DNA of 64,000 nucleotides from an uncultured Roseburia sp. (GCA_900550935.1 URUD01000001.1:1-64000); one strand, 5' to 3'; counted from the stretch's first letter, positions 25,453 through 34,945 are shown. The notes: a model not told the origin generated them from the letters alone. Made by a program: numbers and translations.

Positions 25453-27231
25453 ATGTTTAGAAAAACAAAAATTGTTTGTACATTAGGACCTGCTACGGAT
25501 AACGAAAAGGTAATGCGCCGTCTGATCGAGGAGGGGATGAACGTTGCACGTTTCAACTTCTCACATGGTTCTCACGAGGAGCAGATGGGACGTCTTGTCA
25601 TGCTTCGTAAATTACGTGAAGAGATGAAACGACCGGTGGCTGCATTACTTGATACCAAGGGACCGGAGATCCGCCTGATGGAGTTTGCAGAAGGGAAAGT
25701 GGAACTGAGAGACAATCAGCTCTTTACCCTGACCACCGAAGAGATCAAGGGAGATAATACGAGAGTATCCATTACCTATAAAAACCTGCCAAATGATGTG
25801 AGGGCAGGGGACCGTATCCTGATTGATGATGGTCTGATCGAGATGGAAGTATCTGAGATCAAACCGGTCGAAGGTGCAAAAGCAGATAAGAACGGAACAC
25901 AGCCGATGGATATCGTATGCCGCGTGAAAAACGGTGGTATGGTTTCCAACAAAAAGGGTGTGAATGTACCAAACGTTGATCTATCCATGCCATATATCAG
26001 CGAAAAAGATTACAGCGATATCGTATTCGCAGTAGAGAATGACTATGATTTCATTGCGGCATCTTTTGTCAGAACCGCAGATGATGTTCTTGCCATCCGC
26101 AAGATCTTAGAGGAAAAAGGCGGAGAGGACATCAATATCATTTCCAAGATCGAAAACATGCAGGGTGTTTCCAACATTGATGATATCATCCGTGTTTCCG
26201 ACGGTATCATGGTAGCACGAGGCGATATGGGTGTTGAGATCCCACTCGAAGATGTACCGGTCATCCAGAAGATGATCATCAAAAAAGTATGTGAGGCAGG
26301 CAAAAAAGTTATCACTGCAACACAGATGCTTGACTCTATGATGAAACATCCAAGACCGACCAGAGCAGAGGCAACTGACGTTGCCAACGCGATCTATGAT
26401 GGTACCAGTGCGATCATGCTTTCCGGTGAGACCGCTGCCGGAATGTACCCGATTGAAGCATTAAAGACAATGGTAAGGATCGCAGTCCGCACAGAGCAGG
26501 ACATCAACTATGTGCAGCGTTTCAAACAGCGCAAGACGATGTGCAATCCGGATGTGACCAACGCGATCTCTCATGCAACCTGTACAATGGCAGGCGACTT
26601 AAATGCGGCAGCGATCATTACAGTCAGCAAATCAGGACGTACTGCACGTATGGTATCCAAATACCGCCCGGATTGTCCGATCATCGGAACCTGTCTGACC
26701 GAGAAAGTATATCGTCAGCTTGCACTTTCCTGGGGTGTGATCCCGCTTTTAGTGGAGGAGAAGACACAGGCAGAAGAGCTGTTTGATTATGCCGTGGATG
26801 CAGCAGAGACAGCAGGGCTGATCGAGCGTGGAGATGTCGTAGTATTGACCGCAGGTGTTCCGCTTGGTGTTTCCGGCACCACAAACCTGATCAAAGTTCA
26901 GGTAGCGGGACATATTCTGGTAAAAGGACGTGGAATCAACAGGAAAAAGGTTTCTGCAAACCTCTGTGTCTGCCACAGCGAAGAGGATTTAGCGAACTTT
27001 AAAGTGGGAGATATCATTGTAGCACATGATACCAACAACCACATGATGGCGCAGATGCGTCAGGCATCCGGTCTGATCGTAGAGACTGACAGTGAGAGCT
27101 GCCATGCAGCGATCGCAGGCTTGAGCCTTGATATTCCGGTGCTGATCGGAGCCAAGAACGCACTTGCAGTATTAAAATCAAGTGCGTATGTAGAATTAGA
27201 TGCAGAAACTGGAGTTGTAAGTGCAAATTAA
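25453..27231 (+). CDS. pyk: Pyruvate kinase with C-terminal PEP-utiliser domain
   Basis: Last step of glycolysis: phosphoenolpyruvate plus ADP to pyruvate plus ATP. Core marks include TKIVCTLGPAT, NFSHGSHEE, LDTKGPEIR, ISKIENMQG, MVARGDMGVE and TQMLDSM. It is 592 residues, longer than the ~470-residue core, because of a C-terminal PEP-utiliser-like domain (about 490-592; ESCHAAIAGLSLDIPV), as in Bacillus and Geobacillus enzymes. ATG at 25453 begins the family N-terminus MFRKTK; upstream in-frame TTG and ATG codons at 25420 and 25435 are possible but less likely. Confidence 0.97.
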   Translation: MFRKTKIVCTLGPATDNEKVMRRLIEEGMNVARFNFSHGSHEEQMGRLVMLRKLREEMKRPVAALLDTKGPEIRLMEFAEGKVELRDNQLFTLTTEEIKGDNTRVSITYKNLPNDVRAGDRILIDDGLIEMEVSEIKPVEGAKADKNGTQPMDIVCRVKNGGMVSNKKGVNVPNVDLSMPYISEKDYSDIVFAVENDYDFIAASFVRTADDVLAIRKILEEKGGEDINIISKIENMQGVSNIDDIIRVSDGIMVARGDMGVEIPLEDVPVIQKMIIKKVCEAGKKVITATQMLDSMMKHPRPTRAEATDVANAIYDGTSAIMLSGETAAGMYPIEALKTMVRIAVRTEQDINYVQRFKQRKTMCNPDVTNAISHATCTMAGDLNAAAIITVSKSGRTARMVSKYRPDCPIIGTCLTEKVYRQLALSWGVIPLLVEEKTQAEELFDYAVDAAETAGLIERGDVVVLTAGVPLGVSGTTNLIKVQVAGHILVKGRGINRKKVSANLCVCHSEEDLANFKVGDIIVAHDTNNHMMAQMRQASGLIVETDSESCHAAIAGLSLDIPVLIGAKNALAVLKSSAYVELDAETGVVSAN

Positions 27232-27240
27232 ATAGTATAG

Positions 27241-27291
27241 AATAAGACTGGCGCGGTGGGAAAATTCCACTGCGCCAGTCTTATTTTTTAT
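27241..27291. terminator. Bidirectional terminator between pyk and the GH94 gene
   Basis: A 19-base stem (left 27241-27259, right 27268-27286; one mismatch) around a short loop is followed by a T run on the plus strand. It lies between two convergent genes and carries an A-rich start for the other direction. Confidence 0.9.
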
Positions 27292-27295
27292 GTAA

Positions 27296-29740
27296 TTAAC
27301 CCATCGTAACTTCTACGGTAACCTCTTTCTTGTCTGTAATGACTGGAATGGTGTTGCCATCTACCGGGCTTCCATCCACGATCATGGATGCGACACCCTT
27401 CTGTACGTGATTCGGGTTCTTCACAGTAATGTGATAGGTAACGCCACGGAAATCACGTTTTGCCTCAAATCCATTTAAGGTCTCCGGGATACATGGATCT
27501 ACGGTAAGTCCGTCATAATCCGGGCGGATGCCAAGGATGTACTGGGAAACATCAAGGAATGTCCATGCTGCGGTTCCGGTCAGCCAGCTGTTCTTTGCCT
27601 CACCGAAGTTTGGTGCATCCTTTCCGGCAATCATCTGGGAGTATACATAAGGCTCCGTGCGGTGGATCTCACTGATGTCTTCAATGTAAGCAGGACAGGT
27701 TCTGGTGTATACCTGCCATGCGCGGTTTCCACGTCCGATCACGGTTTCTGCGATGGAGATCCATGGATTGTTGTGACAGAAGATACCGGCATTTTCCTTG
27801 TATCCTGGTGGATAGGAAGAAATCTCGCCAAGTTCCACATGATATTTGTGGTAAGGCGGCTGGAGCAGTACGATACCGTATTTGGTGTCCAGATATTTTT
27901 CTACGGATTCCATTGCCTTTAAGCAGTTTCCTTCTTTCAGGCCGATCTCTGCCATAACGCAGAAGCCCTGTGGCTCGATAAAGATCTTTCCGTCCTCACA
28001 TTCTTTGGAACCGATCTTGTTCCTGTAATGATCGTAAGCGCGTAAGAACCATTCACCATCCCAGCCGGCTTTTAAGACGGTCTGCTCCATATCAGCGATC
28101 GCTTTATCGGCAAGAGCAGCTTCTTCATCGAGTCCTCTGTGACGGCAGATCTCGGCGTAATCTTTGCCGTAGCGGACAAACATGCCGGCGATAAAGACAG
28201 ACTCAGCGTTTGGCCCTTCGGATGGACCGAATGTCTGGAAGGATTCGCCCGGCTCGGTAGAGAAGCAGTTTAAGTTCAGGCAGTCATTCCAGTCGGCACG
28301 GCCGATCAGTGGCAGACCATGAGGCCCTAAATGATCAATGGTATAGTGGAAGGAACGTCTTAAGTGTTCCATAAAATCAGTTGCTTTGGAAGGATCACTG
28401 TCATACGGTGTCATCTCATCTAAGATGGTGTAGTCACCGGTTTCTTTGATGTAGGCAGCGGTACCTGCGATCAGCCACAGAGGATCATCATTGAAACCGC
28501 TTCCGATATCGGAATTTCCCTTCTTGGTCAGAGGCTGATACTGATGGTAAGCACTTCCATCCTCAAACTGAGTGGCAGCGATATCGAGGATACGCTCTCT
28601 GGCACGATCCGGGATCAGATGAACGAAACCGAGCAGATCCTGGCAGGAGTCACGGAAGCCCATGCCACGTCCGATACCGGATTCGAAATAGGAAGCGGAA
28701 CGGCTCATATTAAAGGTGACCATACACTGATACTGATGCCATACATTGACCATGCGGTCTAATTTCTCTTCGCTGGAAGAAATCGTAAAGTGGGATAATA
28801 AGTCATCCCAGTATTCTTTTAAACGTGCAAGTGCTGCATCTGCTTTTTCGGTTGTGTTAAACTGCTCTAACATGGCGTTGGCGCGGGTGCGGTTGATGAC
28901 ACCGTCTTCTGCAGGACCGACCCATTTCTCTTCGACCGGATTTTCCACATAACCCAGTACGAAAACATAAGTCCTGCTCTCGCCCGGAGCAAGTGTCACC
29001 GCAAGGTGGTGGGAGCCGACCGGAGCCCATCCGCTGGCAACAGAGTTACCGGAGATGCCATCTACAACAACTTTTGGAGCAGAGTTCTCGCCGTAAGCAC
29101 CGAGGAAGGTATCACGGTCGGTATCGAAACCTGCGATCGGAGCGTTGACCGCGTAAACAGCATAATGATTTCTGCGCTCTCTGTATTCAGTCTTGTGGTA
29201 GATCGCAGAGTCGTGGATCTCCACCTCTCCGGTTGAGAAGTTACGCTGGAAATTCGTCATGTCATCCATCGCATTCCAGAGACAGAACTCTACATAAGAA
29301 AATACAGAGAACGATTTTGTCTCGGTTCCGTCATTGGTCAAAGTCAGTTTGTTGACTTCACAGTTGCAGCCGACCGGAACAAAGGCGGTCAGTTCTGCGG
29401 TCAGGGCATTTTTGCTTCCCTTAAATACGGAATAGCCCATGCCGTGTCTGCAGCTATAGCTGTCAAGCTCAGTCTTGGTTGGCATCCATCCCGGATTCCA
29501 GATGGTGTCGCCATCCTTGATATAGTAATAATGGCCGTTACTGTCATAAGGTACATTATTGTAGCGGTATCTGGTCAGGCGAAGAAGTTTTGCATCCTTA
29601 TAAAAACTGTAGCCGCCACAGGTGTTGGAAATTAAAGAAAAGAAATTTTCTGATCCAAGGTAGTTGATCCATGGTAATGGAGTTTTCGGTGATGTGATGA
29701 CGTATTCTTTGCGGGTGTCATCAAAGTATCCAAATTTCAT
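27296..29740 (-). CDS. Cellobiose phosphorylase (GH94)
   Basis: Cytoplasmic enzyme splitting cellobiose with phosphate into glucose 1-phosphate and glucose, saving ATP. The 814 residues match the cellobiose-type length; cellodextrin phosphorylases are longer. The N-terminal MKFGYFDDTRKEYVI, the stretch GRGMGFRDSCQD and the catalytic region GRADWNDCLN (Asp483, Asp486) are typical of GH94. A GGGAGG site precedes the ATG. The gene diverges from a LacI-type regulator and a sugar ABC importer and shares a 14-base operator with them, so it most likely acts on the imported beta-glucan oligosaccharide. Confidence 0.93.
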   Translation of the reverse strand: MKFGYFDDTRKEYVITSPKTPLPWINYLGSENFFSLISNTCGGYSFYKDAKLLRLTRYRYNNVPYDSNGHYYYIKDGDTIWNPGWMPTKTELDSYSCRHGMGYSVFKGSKNALTAELTAFVPVGCNCEVNKLTLTNDGTETKSFSVFSYVEFCLWNAMDDMTNFQRNFSTGEVEIHDSAIYHKTEYRERRNHYAVYAVNAPIAGFDTDRDTFLGAYGENSAPKVVVDGISGNSVASGWAPVGSHHLAVTLAPGESRTYVFVLGYVENPVEEKWVGPAEDGVINRTRANAMLEQFNTTEKADAALARLKEYWDDLLSHFTISSSEEKLDRMVNVWHQYQCMVTFNMSRSASYFESGIGRGMGFRDSCQDLLGFVHLIPDRARERILDIAATQFEDGSAYHQYQPLTKKGNSDIGSGFNDDPLWLIAGTAAYIKETGDYTILDEMTPYDSDPSKATDFMEHLRRSFHYTIDHLGPHGLPLIGRADWNDCLNLNCFSTEPGESFQTFGPSEGPNAESVFIAGMFVRYGKDYAEICRHRGLDEEAALADKAIADMEQTVLKAGWDGEWFLRAYDHYRNKIGSKECEDGKIFIEPQGFCVMAEIGLKEGNCLKAMESVEKYLDTKYGIVLLQPPYHKYHVELGEISSYPPGYKENAGIFCHNNPWISIAETVIGRGNRAWQVYTRTCPAYIEDISEIHRTEPYVYSQMIAGKDAPNFGEAKNSWLTGTAAWTFLDVSQYILGIRPDYDGLTVDPCIPETLNGFEAKRDFRGVTYHITVKNPNHVQKGVASMIVDGSPVDGNTIPVITDKKEVTVEVTMG

Positions 29741-29818
29741 AGCATATGTCCTCCCTGATAATTACGAAACAGATACAGCGAATGTTTCGTGCAATGCTGT
29801 TTCAAAATGAAACCGTTT

Positions 29819-29832
29819 CGAAAACGATTAAG
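29819..29832. promoter_or_regulatory. LacI-type operator before the GH94 gene
   Basis: CGAAAACGATTAAG at 29819-29832 recurs exactly at 30148-30161 before the LacI gene. It overlaps a near-cre palindrome (TGAAACCGTTTCG). It sits about 20 bases downstream of the GH94 -10 box, where a repressor would block transcription. Confidence 0.7.
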
Positions 29833-29851
29833 TAACAAATATGTTATAAAA

Positions 29852-29880
29852 AGTATACCTTCTAAAAAATTAAAAATCAA
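29852..29880 (-). promoter_or_regulatory. Promoter of the GH94 gene
   Basis: On the minus strand, TTGATT (29880-29875) and TATACT (29857-29852), 17 bases apart. The region from 29881 to 30110 is A-rich and holds no gene that I can support. Confidence 0.6.
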
Positions 29881-30111
29881 CCAAAAACCTTGAAAAACAA
29901 GGAAAAGTAGCAGAATCCACAAAAAACGGGCTCAAATATAGAGGAAAGCAACAAAAACAAAAAATGAGTGTAAAATAAAAGAAAACTCGAAAACGTGTAA
30001 GGAGCATTGCAAAACAACCACTTATAATAGAAAAAACACTAATTTTCAATGTAAAAATGCACAAAAATAACTGTAAAAAAGTGTGAAACACGACGAAATG
30101 CCAAAAATAAG

Positions 30112-30161
30112 TTGCATTCCTAACCGGAATGGAATATAGTAAAAGTACGAAAACGATTAAG
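30112..30161 (+). promoter_or_regulatory. Promoter and operator of the LacI-ABC operon
   Basis: TTGCAT (30112-30117) and TATAGT (30135-30140) are 17 bases apart. The operator copy CGAAAACGATTAAG (30148-30161) starts about where transcription would, and an inverted half (AACGTTTTCG) follows near 30175. This suggests autoregulation of the repressor and joint control of the importer. Confidence 0.65.
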
Positions 30162-30203
30162 CAATTTCAGAAACAACGTTTTCGATATAAGTTGGAGGTT
30201 CGG

Positions 30204-31217
30204 ATGGTATCTTTAAAGACGATAGCACAGAAATGTGGCGTATCCACTGCTACCGTAAGTAAGGCACTGAATGACCAGAAGGATATCAGCGAAGAGACAA
30301 AGAACCGTATCCGAAAGACGGCAGAGTCGTTAGGATATTTTCCAAATGCAGCAGCAAGGGCGTTAAAGACAAACCGATCCCATAATCTGGGAGTGCTGTT
30401 CGAGGAAGAAGCAGGAAGAGGTTTGACACATGAATATTTCTCAGGTGTTTTAAATGGACTGAAAGTTCAGGCGGAGAAATTGGATTATGACATTACTTTT
30501 ATCAATACCTGTTTCGAAAACCGGAAGATGTCCTATTATGAACATTGCAGATACCGGAATTTTGACGGAGTTGCGATTGTCTGTGCCGATTATAACGACC
30601 CGGATGTCTTGGAACTGATGAATGGAGACCTGCCAGTAGTCACAGTCGATTATGTGCATCATAACTGTACGGCGGTGATTTCCAATAACATTCAGGGAAT
30701 AGAAAGCCTTGTCAGATATATTTACGGTCAGGGACATCGAAAAATTGCATACATACATGGTCAGGACAGTTCCTATGTTACCAAAGACCGTCTGGCAAGT
30801 TTTTACCGGACGATGGATGAACTGGGACTTACCGTAAGAGATGACTACATCCGGACGGCAGAGTATCTGGAGACGAAGGAGGCAGCAAAACAGACGAAGG
30901 AGCTGCTCAATCTGGAAGAGCCGCCAACCTGTATCATATATCCGGATGACACCTCCTTAATAGGAGGAAGAAATGTCATCATTGAGATGGGACTCCGGAT
31001 ACCGAAAGACATTTCCGTAGCCGGCTATGACGGAACGAGGATGTCACAGTTATTACATCCAAAACTTACCACTATCAAACAGGACACCGAATTGATCGGA
31101 GGCGAAGCAGCAAACCGACTGATCAGTGCCATTGAAAAACCGCGAACAACTCTCGTTGAGAGAGTCGTTATAGAAGGAACTTTAATACCGGGGCAGTCCG
31201 TGGGGCAGATGAAATAG
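30204..31217 (+). CDS. LacI-family transcriptional regulator
   Basis: A 337-residue repressor. The N-terminal helix-turn-helix and hinge are clear: SLKTIAQKCGVSTATVSKAL and then YFPNAAARALKTNRS. The rest is the periplasmic-binding-protein-like effector domain. ATG at 30204 has GGAGG six bases upstream and starts right before the helix-turn-helix; upstream in-frame codons lie in the promoter and operator. Downstream is the sugar ABC importer and upstream, divergent, the cellobiose phosphorylase. A beta-glucoside or its breakdown product is the likely inducer, by inference. Confidence 0.93.
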   Translation: MVSLKTIAQKCGVSTATVSKALNDQKDISEETKNRIRKTAESLGYFPNAAARALKTNRSHNLGVLFEEEAGRGLTHEYFSGVLNGLKVQAEKLDYDITFINTCFENRKMSYYEHCRYRNFDGVAIVCADYNDPDVLELMNGDLPVVTVDYVHHNCTAVISNNIQGIESLVRYIYGQGHRKIAYIHGQDSSYVTKDRLASFYRTMDELGLTVRDDYIRTAEYLETKEAAKQTKELLNLEEPPTCIIYPDDTSLIGGRNVIIEMGLRIPKDISVAGYDGTRMSQLLHPKLTTIKQDTELIGGEAANRLISAIEKPRTTLVERVVIEGTLIPGQSVGQMK

Positions 31218-31295
31218 CATCTGGCATTTTTGCAGAAATGAAGCGAACGAACCGGTGGTTTCTCACTAATAATCATTTAAGGAGGAGGGTTTTCT

Positions 31296-32729
31296 ATGAA
31301 GAAGAAAATCGTAAGCACATTATTATGTGCAACAATGGTCGCAACTATGATGGCAGGATGTGGTGGAAACAATACATCCACAAACACGGGAAGCAACAGC
31401 AGTGCAGACGCATCCGCAGACAACAGCACACCTGCAACACAGGAAGCTGAGTCAAAGGATACAGCAGCAGAGGAGACAGCTTCCGCAGGGGACGAAGGAA
31501 AGGTATTAAACATCTACTGCTGGAATGAGGAGTTCAAATCCCGTATCACAGATCATTATCCAGGGTATACAGAGGTAGATGCTACCACAGGAACCATTGG
31601 AGATGTAACGGTAAAATGGAACATCACACCAAACGATGACAACGCATATCAGAACAATCTGGATGCTACTTTATTAAAACAGGCAGATGCAGCAGCAGAT
31701 GACAAGATCGATCTGTTCCTAGTAGAAGCTGACTACGCATTAAAATATGTAGACACTGATTACACGATGCCGGTTACTGATTTAGGAATTACCGATGCTG
31801 ATTTAGCAGACCAGTACCAGTACACAAAGGATATCGTAACCGATTCGAACGGTGTATTAAAAGGTGTTTCATGGCAGGGCTGCCCGGGCGTATTATTCTA
31901 TAATCGTGAAGCAGCAAAAGAAGTATTAGGAAGTGATGATCCGGCAGAAGTTCAGAAATATGTAGTGGACTGGGATACCTTCAATGATACCGCAAAGACA
32001 ATGAAAGATGCAGGATACAACATGACATCTTCTGTCAATGATACTTACCGTGTATATTCTAACAATGTATCATCCAAATGGGTTGAGGATGGAAAGATCA
32101 ACATTGATGAAAATATTATGAAATGGGTGGATGACTCAAAAGAGTTAGTTGATGCTGGTGAAACAGGAACGCATGAGTTATGGAGTGATGACTGGAGCAA
32201 AGGCTTCTATCCGGAAGGAAAAGTATTCTGCTACTTTGGACCTGCATGGTTAGTAAACTTCAGTATGGCAGCAGACACCGAAGGAAGTATTGGTAACCAG
32301 GGTGGCTGGGGTGCAACCGAAGGACCTCAGGGCTTCTTCTGGGGCGGTACATGGATCTGCGCAGCACAGGGAACGGATAACCCAGGTCTTGTAAAAGACA
32401 TTATGCTTCAGATGACCACTAACGAAGATGTTATGAAAGACATCGTTGTAAAAGATGATGACTTCGTAAACAATAAACCAGTTATGGAAGAGATGGCAGC
32501 AGATACTTCTTATTCCAGCAAGATCTTAGGTGGACAGAACCCATTAGGCATCTACTGCTCAGGCGTTGCAACTCTTGATTTAAGCAACCTTTCTGCATAC
32601 GATCAGGGATGTAACGAAGAGTTCCAGAATGCTATGAAGAACTACTTCGAAGGAAATGCAACCAAAGACGAAGCATTGAACCTCTTCTATACAGCAGTAG
32701 AGGAGAAATACCCGGAATTAACACATTAA
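31296..32729 (+). CDS. Sugar ABC transporter substrate-binding lipoprotein
   Basis: Family 1 extracellular solute-binding protein of 477 residues. The lipoprotein signal ends at MMAGCGG with Cys22 as the lipid anchor. A Ser/Thr/Asn/Ala-rich linker (about 25-65) follows, then the binding domain (LNIYCWNEEFKSR onward). AAGGAGG precedes the ATG. It is followed by two permease genes but no ATPase gene. The link with cellobiose phosphorylase suggests cello- or related beta-glucan oligosaccharides. The 204-base gap to the permeases holds two hairpins. Confidence 0.93.
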   Translation: MKKKIVSTLLCATMVATMMAGCGGNNTSTNTGSNSSADASADNSTPATQEAESKDTAAEETASAGDEGKVLNIYCWNEEFKSRITDHYPGYTEVDATTGTIGDVTVKWNITPNDDNAYQNNLDATLLKQADAAADDKIDLFLVEADYALKYVDTDYTMPVTDLGITDADLADQYQYTKDIVTDSNGVLKGVSWQGCPGVLFYNREAAKEVLGSDDPAEVQKYVVDWDTFNDTAKTMKDAGYNMTSSVNDTYRVYSNNVSSKWVEDGKINIDENIMKWVDDSKELVDAGETGTHELWSDDWSKGFYPEGKVFCYFGPAWLVNFSMAADTEGSIGNQGGWGATEGPQGFFWGGTWICAAQGTDNPGLVKDIMLQMTTNEDVMKDIVVKDDDFVNNKPVMEEMAADTSYSSKILGGQNPLGIYCSGVATLDLSNLSAYDQGCNEEFQNAMKNYFEGNATKDEALNLFYTAVEEKYPELTH

Positions 32730-32763
32730 TCAGGGATGCTATCTGAATAGGTATGAGTAGGTA

Positions 32764-32814
32764 GAGAAACCCATACCTGTCGGACGAAAAGGAAGGCAGG
32801 TATGGGCTCTCTTT
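32764..32814 (+). terminator. Hairpin between binding-protein and permease genes
   Basis: CCCATACCTG (32770-32779) and CAGGTATGGG (32797-32806) pair perfectly; flanking AGAG and CTCT extend the stem, with a short pyrimidine run after it. Likely a partial terminator or mRNA-stabilising stem giving more binding protein than permease. Confidence 0.55.
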
Positions 32815-32826
32815 CTATAAAAAAGC

Positions 32827-32871
32827 TTGCAAACCGGAATATTTGGCGCAGGGTTGACAGCAGGTTTGCAA
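32827..32871 (+). repeat. Second inverted repeat in the same gap
   Basis: TTGCAAACC (32827-32835) and GGTTTGCAA (32863-32871), nine of nine, around a 27-base loop. There is no T run. It could fold in the permease leader. Confidence 0.4.
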
Positions 32872-32933
32872 AAGGAAAGGAAAACTTGCTGTGAGCTCTG
32901 TACCAGAGAGCAAGAGAAAAGGGGGAAAAGGCT

Positions 32934-33845
32934 ATGAAGAAAACTTCAAAAGCGGTCAGATACAATAAATGGGGCTATATTTTCCTGTTACCGTTTATTA
33001 TTGTATATGTAATTTTCCAGTTGATACCGATGGTAACAACAATCTATAACAGTTTTTTTGAAAATTACATGTCAGGTCTGACCAAGATCGGTCCGAATTT
33101 TGTCGGGCTTGATAATTATAAACAGCTATTCAGCCAGGGGGATATCTGGATTTATGCAAAGAACACCATGATCATGTGGATCCTTTGTTTTGTACCACAG
33201 ATCTTGTTATCTTTACTGTTAGGAGCGTGGTTCTCTGATGTGCGATTGAGATTAAAGGGTTCCAGATTTTTTAAGACAGTCATTTATCTGCCGAACCTGA
33301 TCATGGCATCTGCATTTTCCATGTTATTCTTTACATTGTTTTCTGATGGTGGTCCGATCAACTCCTTGTTAATGCAGATTGGTCTGATCGATACACCATA
33401 TAAATTCTTATCTAATGTGGGAAGTGCGAGAGGGCTGATCGCATTTATGAACTGTTTGATGTGGTTTGGTAATACGACCATCCTTCTGATGGCAGGTATG
33501 ATGGGAATTGATACTTCACTGTTTGAGGCAGCAGAAGTAGACGGAGCAACTTCAACACAGGTATTTTTCAAGATTACATTACCATTGCTCCGTCCGATTT
33601 TGATCTACGTTATGATCACATCCCTGATCGGTGGTTTACAGATGTTTGACGTGCCTCAGATCTTAACAAACGGAACCGGTGATCCAATGCGTTCTACCAT
33701 GACATTGATCATGTTCCTGAACAAACATCTTTACAGTAAGAATTACGGTATGGCAGGGGCTTTGTCAGTAGTTCTGTTCATTATTACGGCAATCTTAAGT
33801 TTGGTTGTATTTAAGATAACCGGAAATGACAAGAGGAAGGGGTGA
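32934..33845 (+). CDS. Sugar ABC transporter permease (MalF/UgpA-type)
   Basis: Inner membrane component of the importer, 303 residues, with six helices from about residue 14 to 295. The cytoplasmic ATPase-contact loop EAAEVDGATSTQVFFKITLP (about residues 200-219) is the classic EAA motif of the CUT1 family. ATG follows GGGGGAAAAGG. The partner permease begins six bases after the stop. No ATPase is encoded nearby, so a shared MsmX-type ATPase is likely. Confidence 0.94.
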   Translation: MKKTSKAVRYNKWGYIFLLPFIIVYVIFQLIPMVTTIYNSFFENYMSGLTKIGPNFVGLDNYKQLFSQGDIWIYAKNTMIMWILCFVPQILLSLLLGAWFSDVRLRLKGSRFFKTVIYLPNLIMASAFSMLFFTLFSDGGPINSLLMQIGLIDTPYKFLSNVGSARGLIAFMNCLMWFGNTTILLMAGMMGIDTSLFEAAEVDGATSTQVFFKITLPLLRPILIYVMITSLIGGLQMFDVPQILTNGTGDPMRSTMTLIMFLNKHLYSKNYGMAGALSVVLFIITAILSLVVFKITGNDKRKG

Positions 33846-33850
33846 CGGGT

Positions 33851-34711
33851 ATGAGTGAAGTTCAGGAAACAAAAAAAGGATTAGGCCTTCATGCAAGAAG
33901 AGTGATCGCCTACGTGGTACTTTGTATCATTACATTCTTCTGCCTGTTCTGGTTTTACATTTTGTTTATCAATGCAACACGTTCCAATGGTGAACTGCAG
34001 GCCGGTTTTACGCTGGCACCAAGCAGCCATTTATGGGAAAACTGGTTGAATCTGGTACATGGAACACTGCCTGTATGGAGAGGTATGTTTAACAGTCTGA
34101 TCGTGGCAACCTGCAGTGCTGCATTGTGTGTTTACTTCTCAACCATGACAGCATATGCCATTCACGCATACGAATTTAAACTGAAAAAATTTATCTACCC
34201 GTTTATCCTGATGATCATGATGATCCCGACACAGGTAACAGCACTTGGTTTCGTACAGTTGGTTTCCAATATGAAACTGGAGGACAATTTCATACCATTG
34301 ATCGTTCCTTCCGTAGCAGTACCGGTTACATTCTTCTATATGAAACAGTACATGGAGAGCTCCTTGCCGTTATCTTTGATCGAGGCAGCACGTATTGATG
34401 GCTCCGGTGAATTCCGTACCTTTAACTCGATCGTACTTCCGTTAATGAAACCGGCGATCGCGGTTCAGGCGATCTTCACTTTCGTAAGCAGCTGGAACAA
34501 CTACTTTACACCGGCATTGATCTTACATAATGACAAGATGAAAACACTTCCGATCCTGATCGCACAGCTCCGTGCGGCAGACTGGCTGAAGTTTGATATG
34601 GGTCAGGTTTATGTTATGATCGCATTCTCCATCTTCCCGGTTATCGTGGTATATTTGATCTTATCCAAACATATCGTGCAGGGAGTTGCACTTGGTAGTG
34701 TAAAGGGTTAA
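33851..34711 (+). CDS. Sugar ABC transporter permease (MalG-type)
   Basis: Second permease of the importer, 286 residues, six helices, with the EAA loop EAARIDGSGEFRTFNSIVLP near residues 175-194. The ATG at 33851 has GGAAGGGG at good distance; the in-frame GTG at 33842 overlaps it. It ends the operon and is followed after about 10 bases by a new promoter. Confidence 0.94.
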   Translation: MSEVQETKKGLGLHARRVIAYVVLCIITFFCLFWFYILFINATRSNGELQAGFTLAPSSHLWENWLNLVHGTLPVWRGMFNSLIVATCSAALCVYFSTMTAYAIHAYEFKLKKFIYPFILMIMMIPTQVTALGFVQLVSNMKLEDNFIPLIVPSVAVPVTFFYMKQYMESSLPLSLIEAARIDGSGEFRTFNSIVLPLMKPAIAVQAIFTFVSSWNNYFTPALILHNDKMKTLPILIAQLRAADWLKFDMGQVYVMIAFSIFPVIVVYLILSKHIVQGVALGSVKG

Positions 34712-34720
34712 AAATTTCCT

Positions 34721-34748
34721 TTGCAAGAAAATGCGAATGTGCTATACT
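34721..34748 (+). promoter_or_regulatory. Promoter of a small membrane peptide gene
   Basis: TTGCAA (34721-34726) and TATACT (34743-34748), 16 bases apart. It makes the 44-residue frame downstream a unit separate from the importer genes. Confidence 0.6.
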
Positions 34749-34810
34749 GGGGTTAGTACGAAACGAATCAATCTGATTTACGGAAAAGCACAAGCATAGG
34801 AGATGGAAAT

Positions 34811-34945
34811 ATGACAGAAACAGGATTTTGGATTTTTCTGGTTGCATTACTTTTTATCGTAATTATAGCGGCTGTAATAGCAGTAGTTGCATCTGTATCT
34901 GGTGCGGCAGCAGCGATTGTAGACGATGAGGAATCAGAAGACTAA
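34811..34945 (+). CDS. 44-residue membrane peptide
   Basis: A short gene with its own promoter, a good ribosome binding site (AGGAG eight bases before ATG) and its own terminator. The peptide starts MTETGFW, has one transmembrane helix (about residues 6-36, very rich in Ile, Val and Ala) and ends in an acidic tail (DDEESED). I do not recognise a family. It could be a small regulator of a membrane complex, for instance the RND transporter encoded next. The start-to-stop architecture is convincing; the function is unknown. Confidence 0.65.
   Translation: MTETGFWIFLVALLFIVIIAAVIAVVASVSGAAAAIVDDEESED

Noticed and set aside
28544..29635. Several plus-strand frames across the GH94 gene
   Set aside because: They are shadows of a well-conserved minus-strand gene and lack ribosome binding sites or family features.
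29881..30110. A possible small gene in the A-rich stretch between GH94 and LacI
   Set aside because: Only short frames without ribosome binding sites; the A-rich composition fits a control region.
30129..30203. Longer N-terminus of the LacI regulator
   Set aside because: The stretch holds the promoter -10 and the operator; the helix-turn-helix starts at ATG 30204.
32854..32882. TTGACA before the permease genes as a promoter
   Set aside because: No -10 box lies 15-19 bases downstream; the sequence there is purine-rich.
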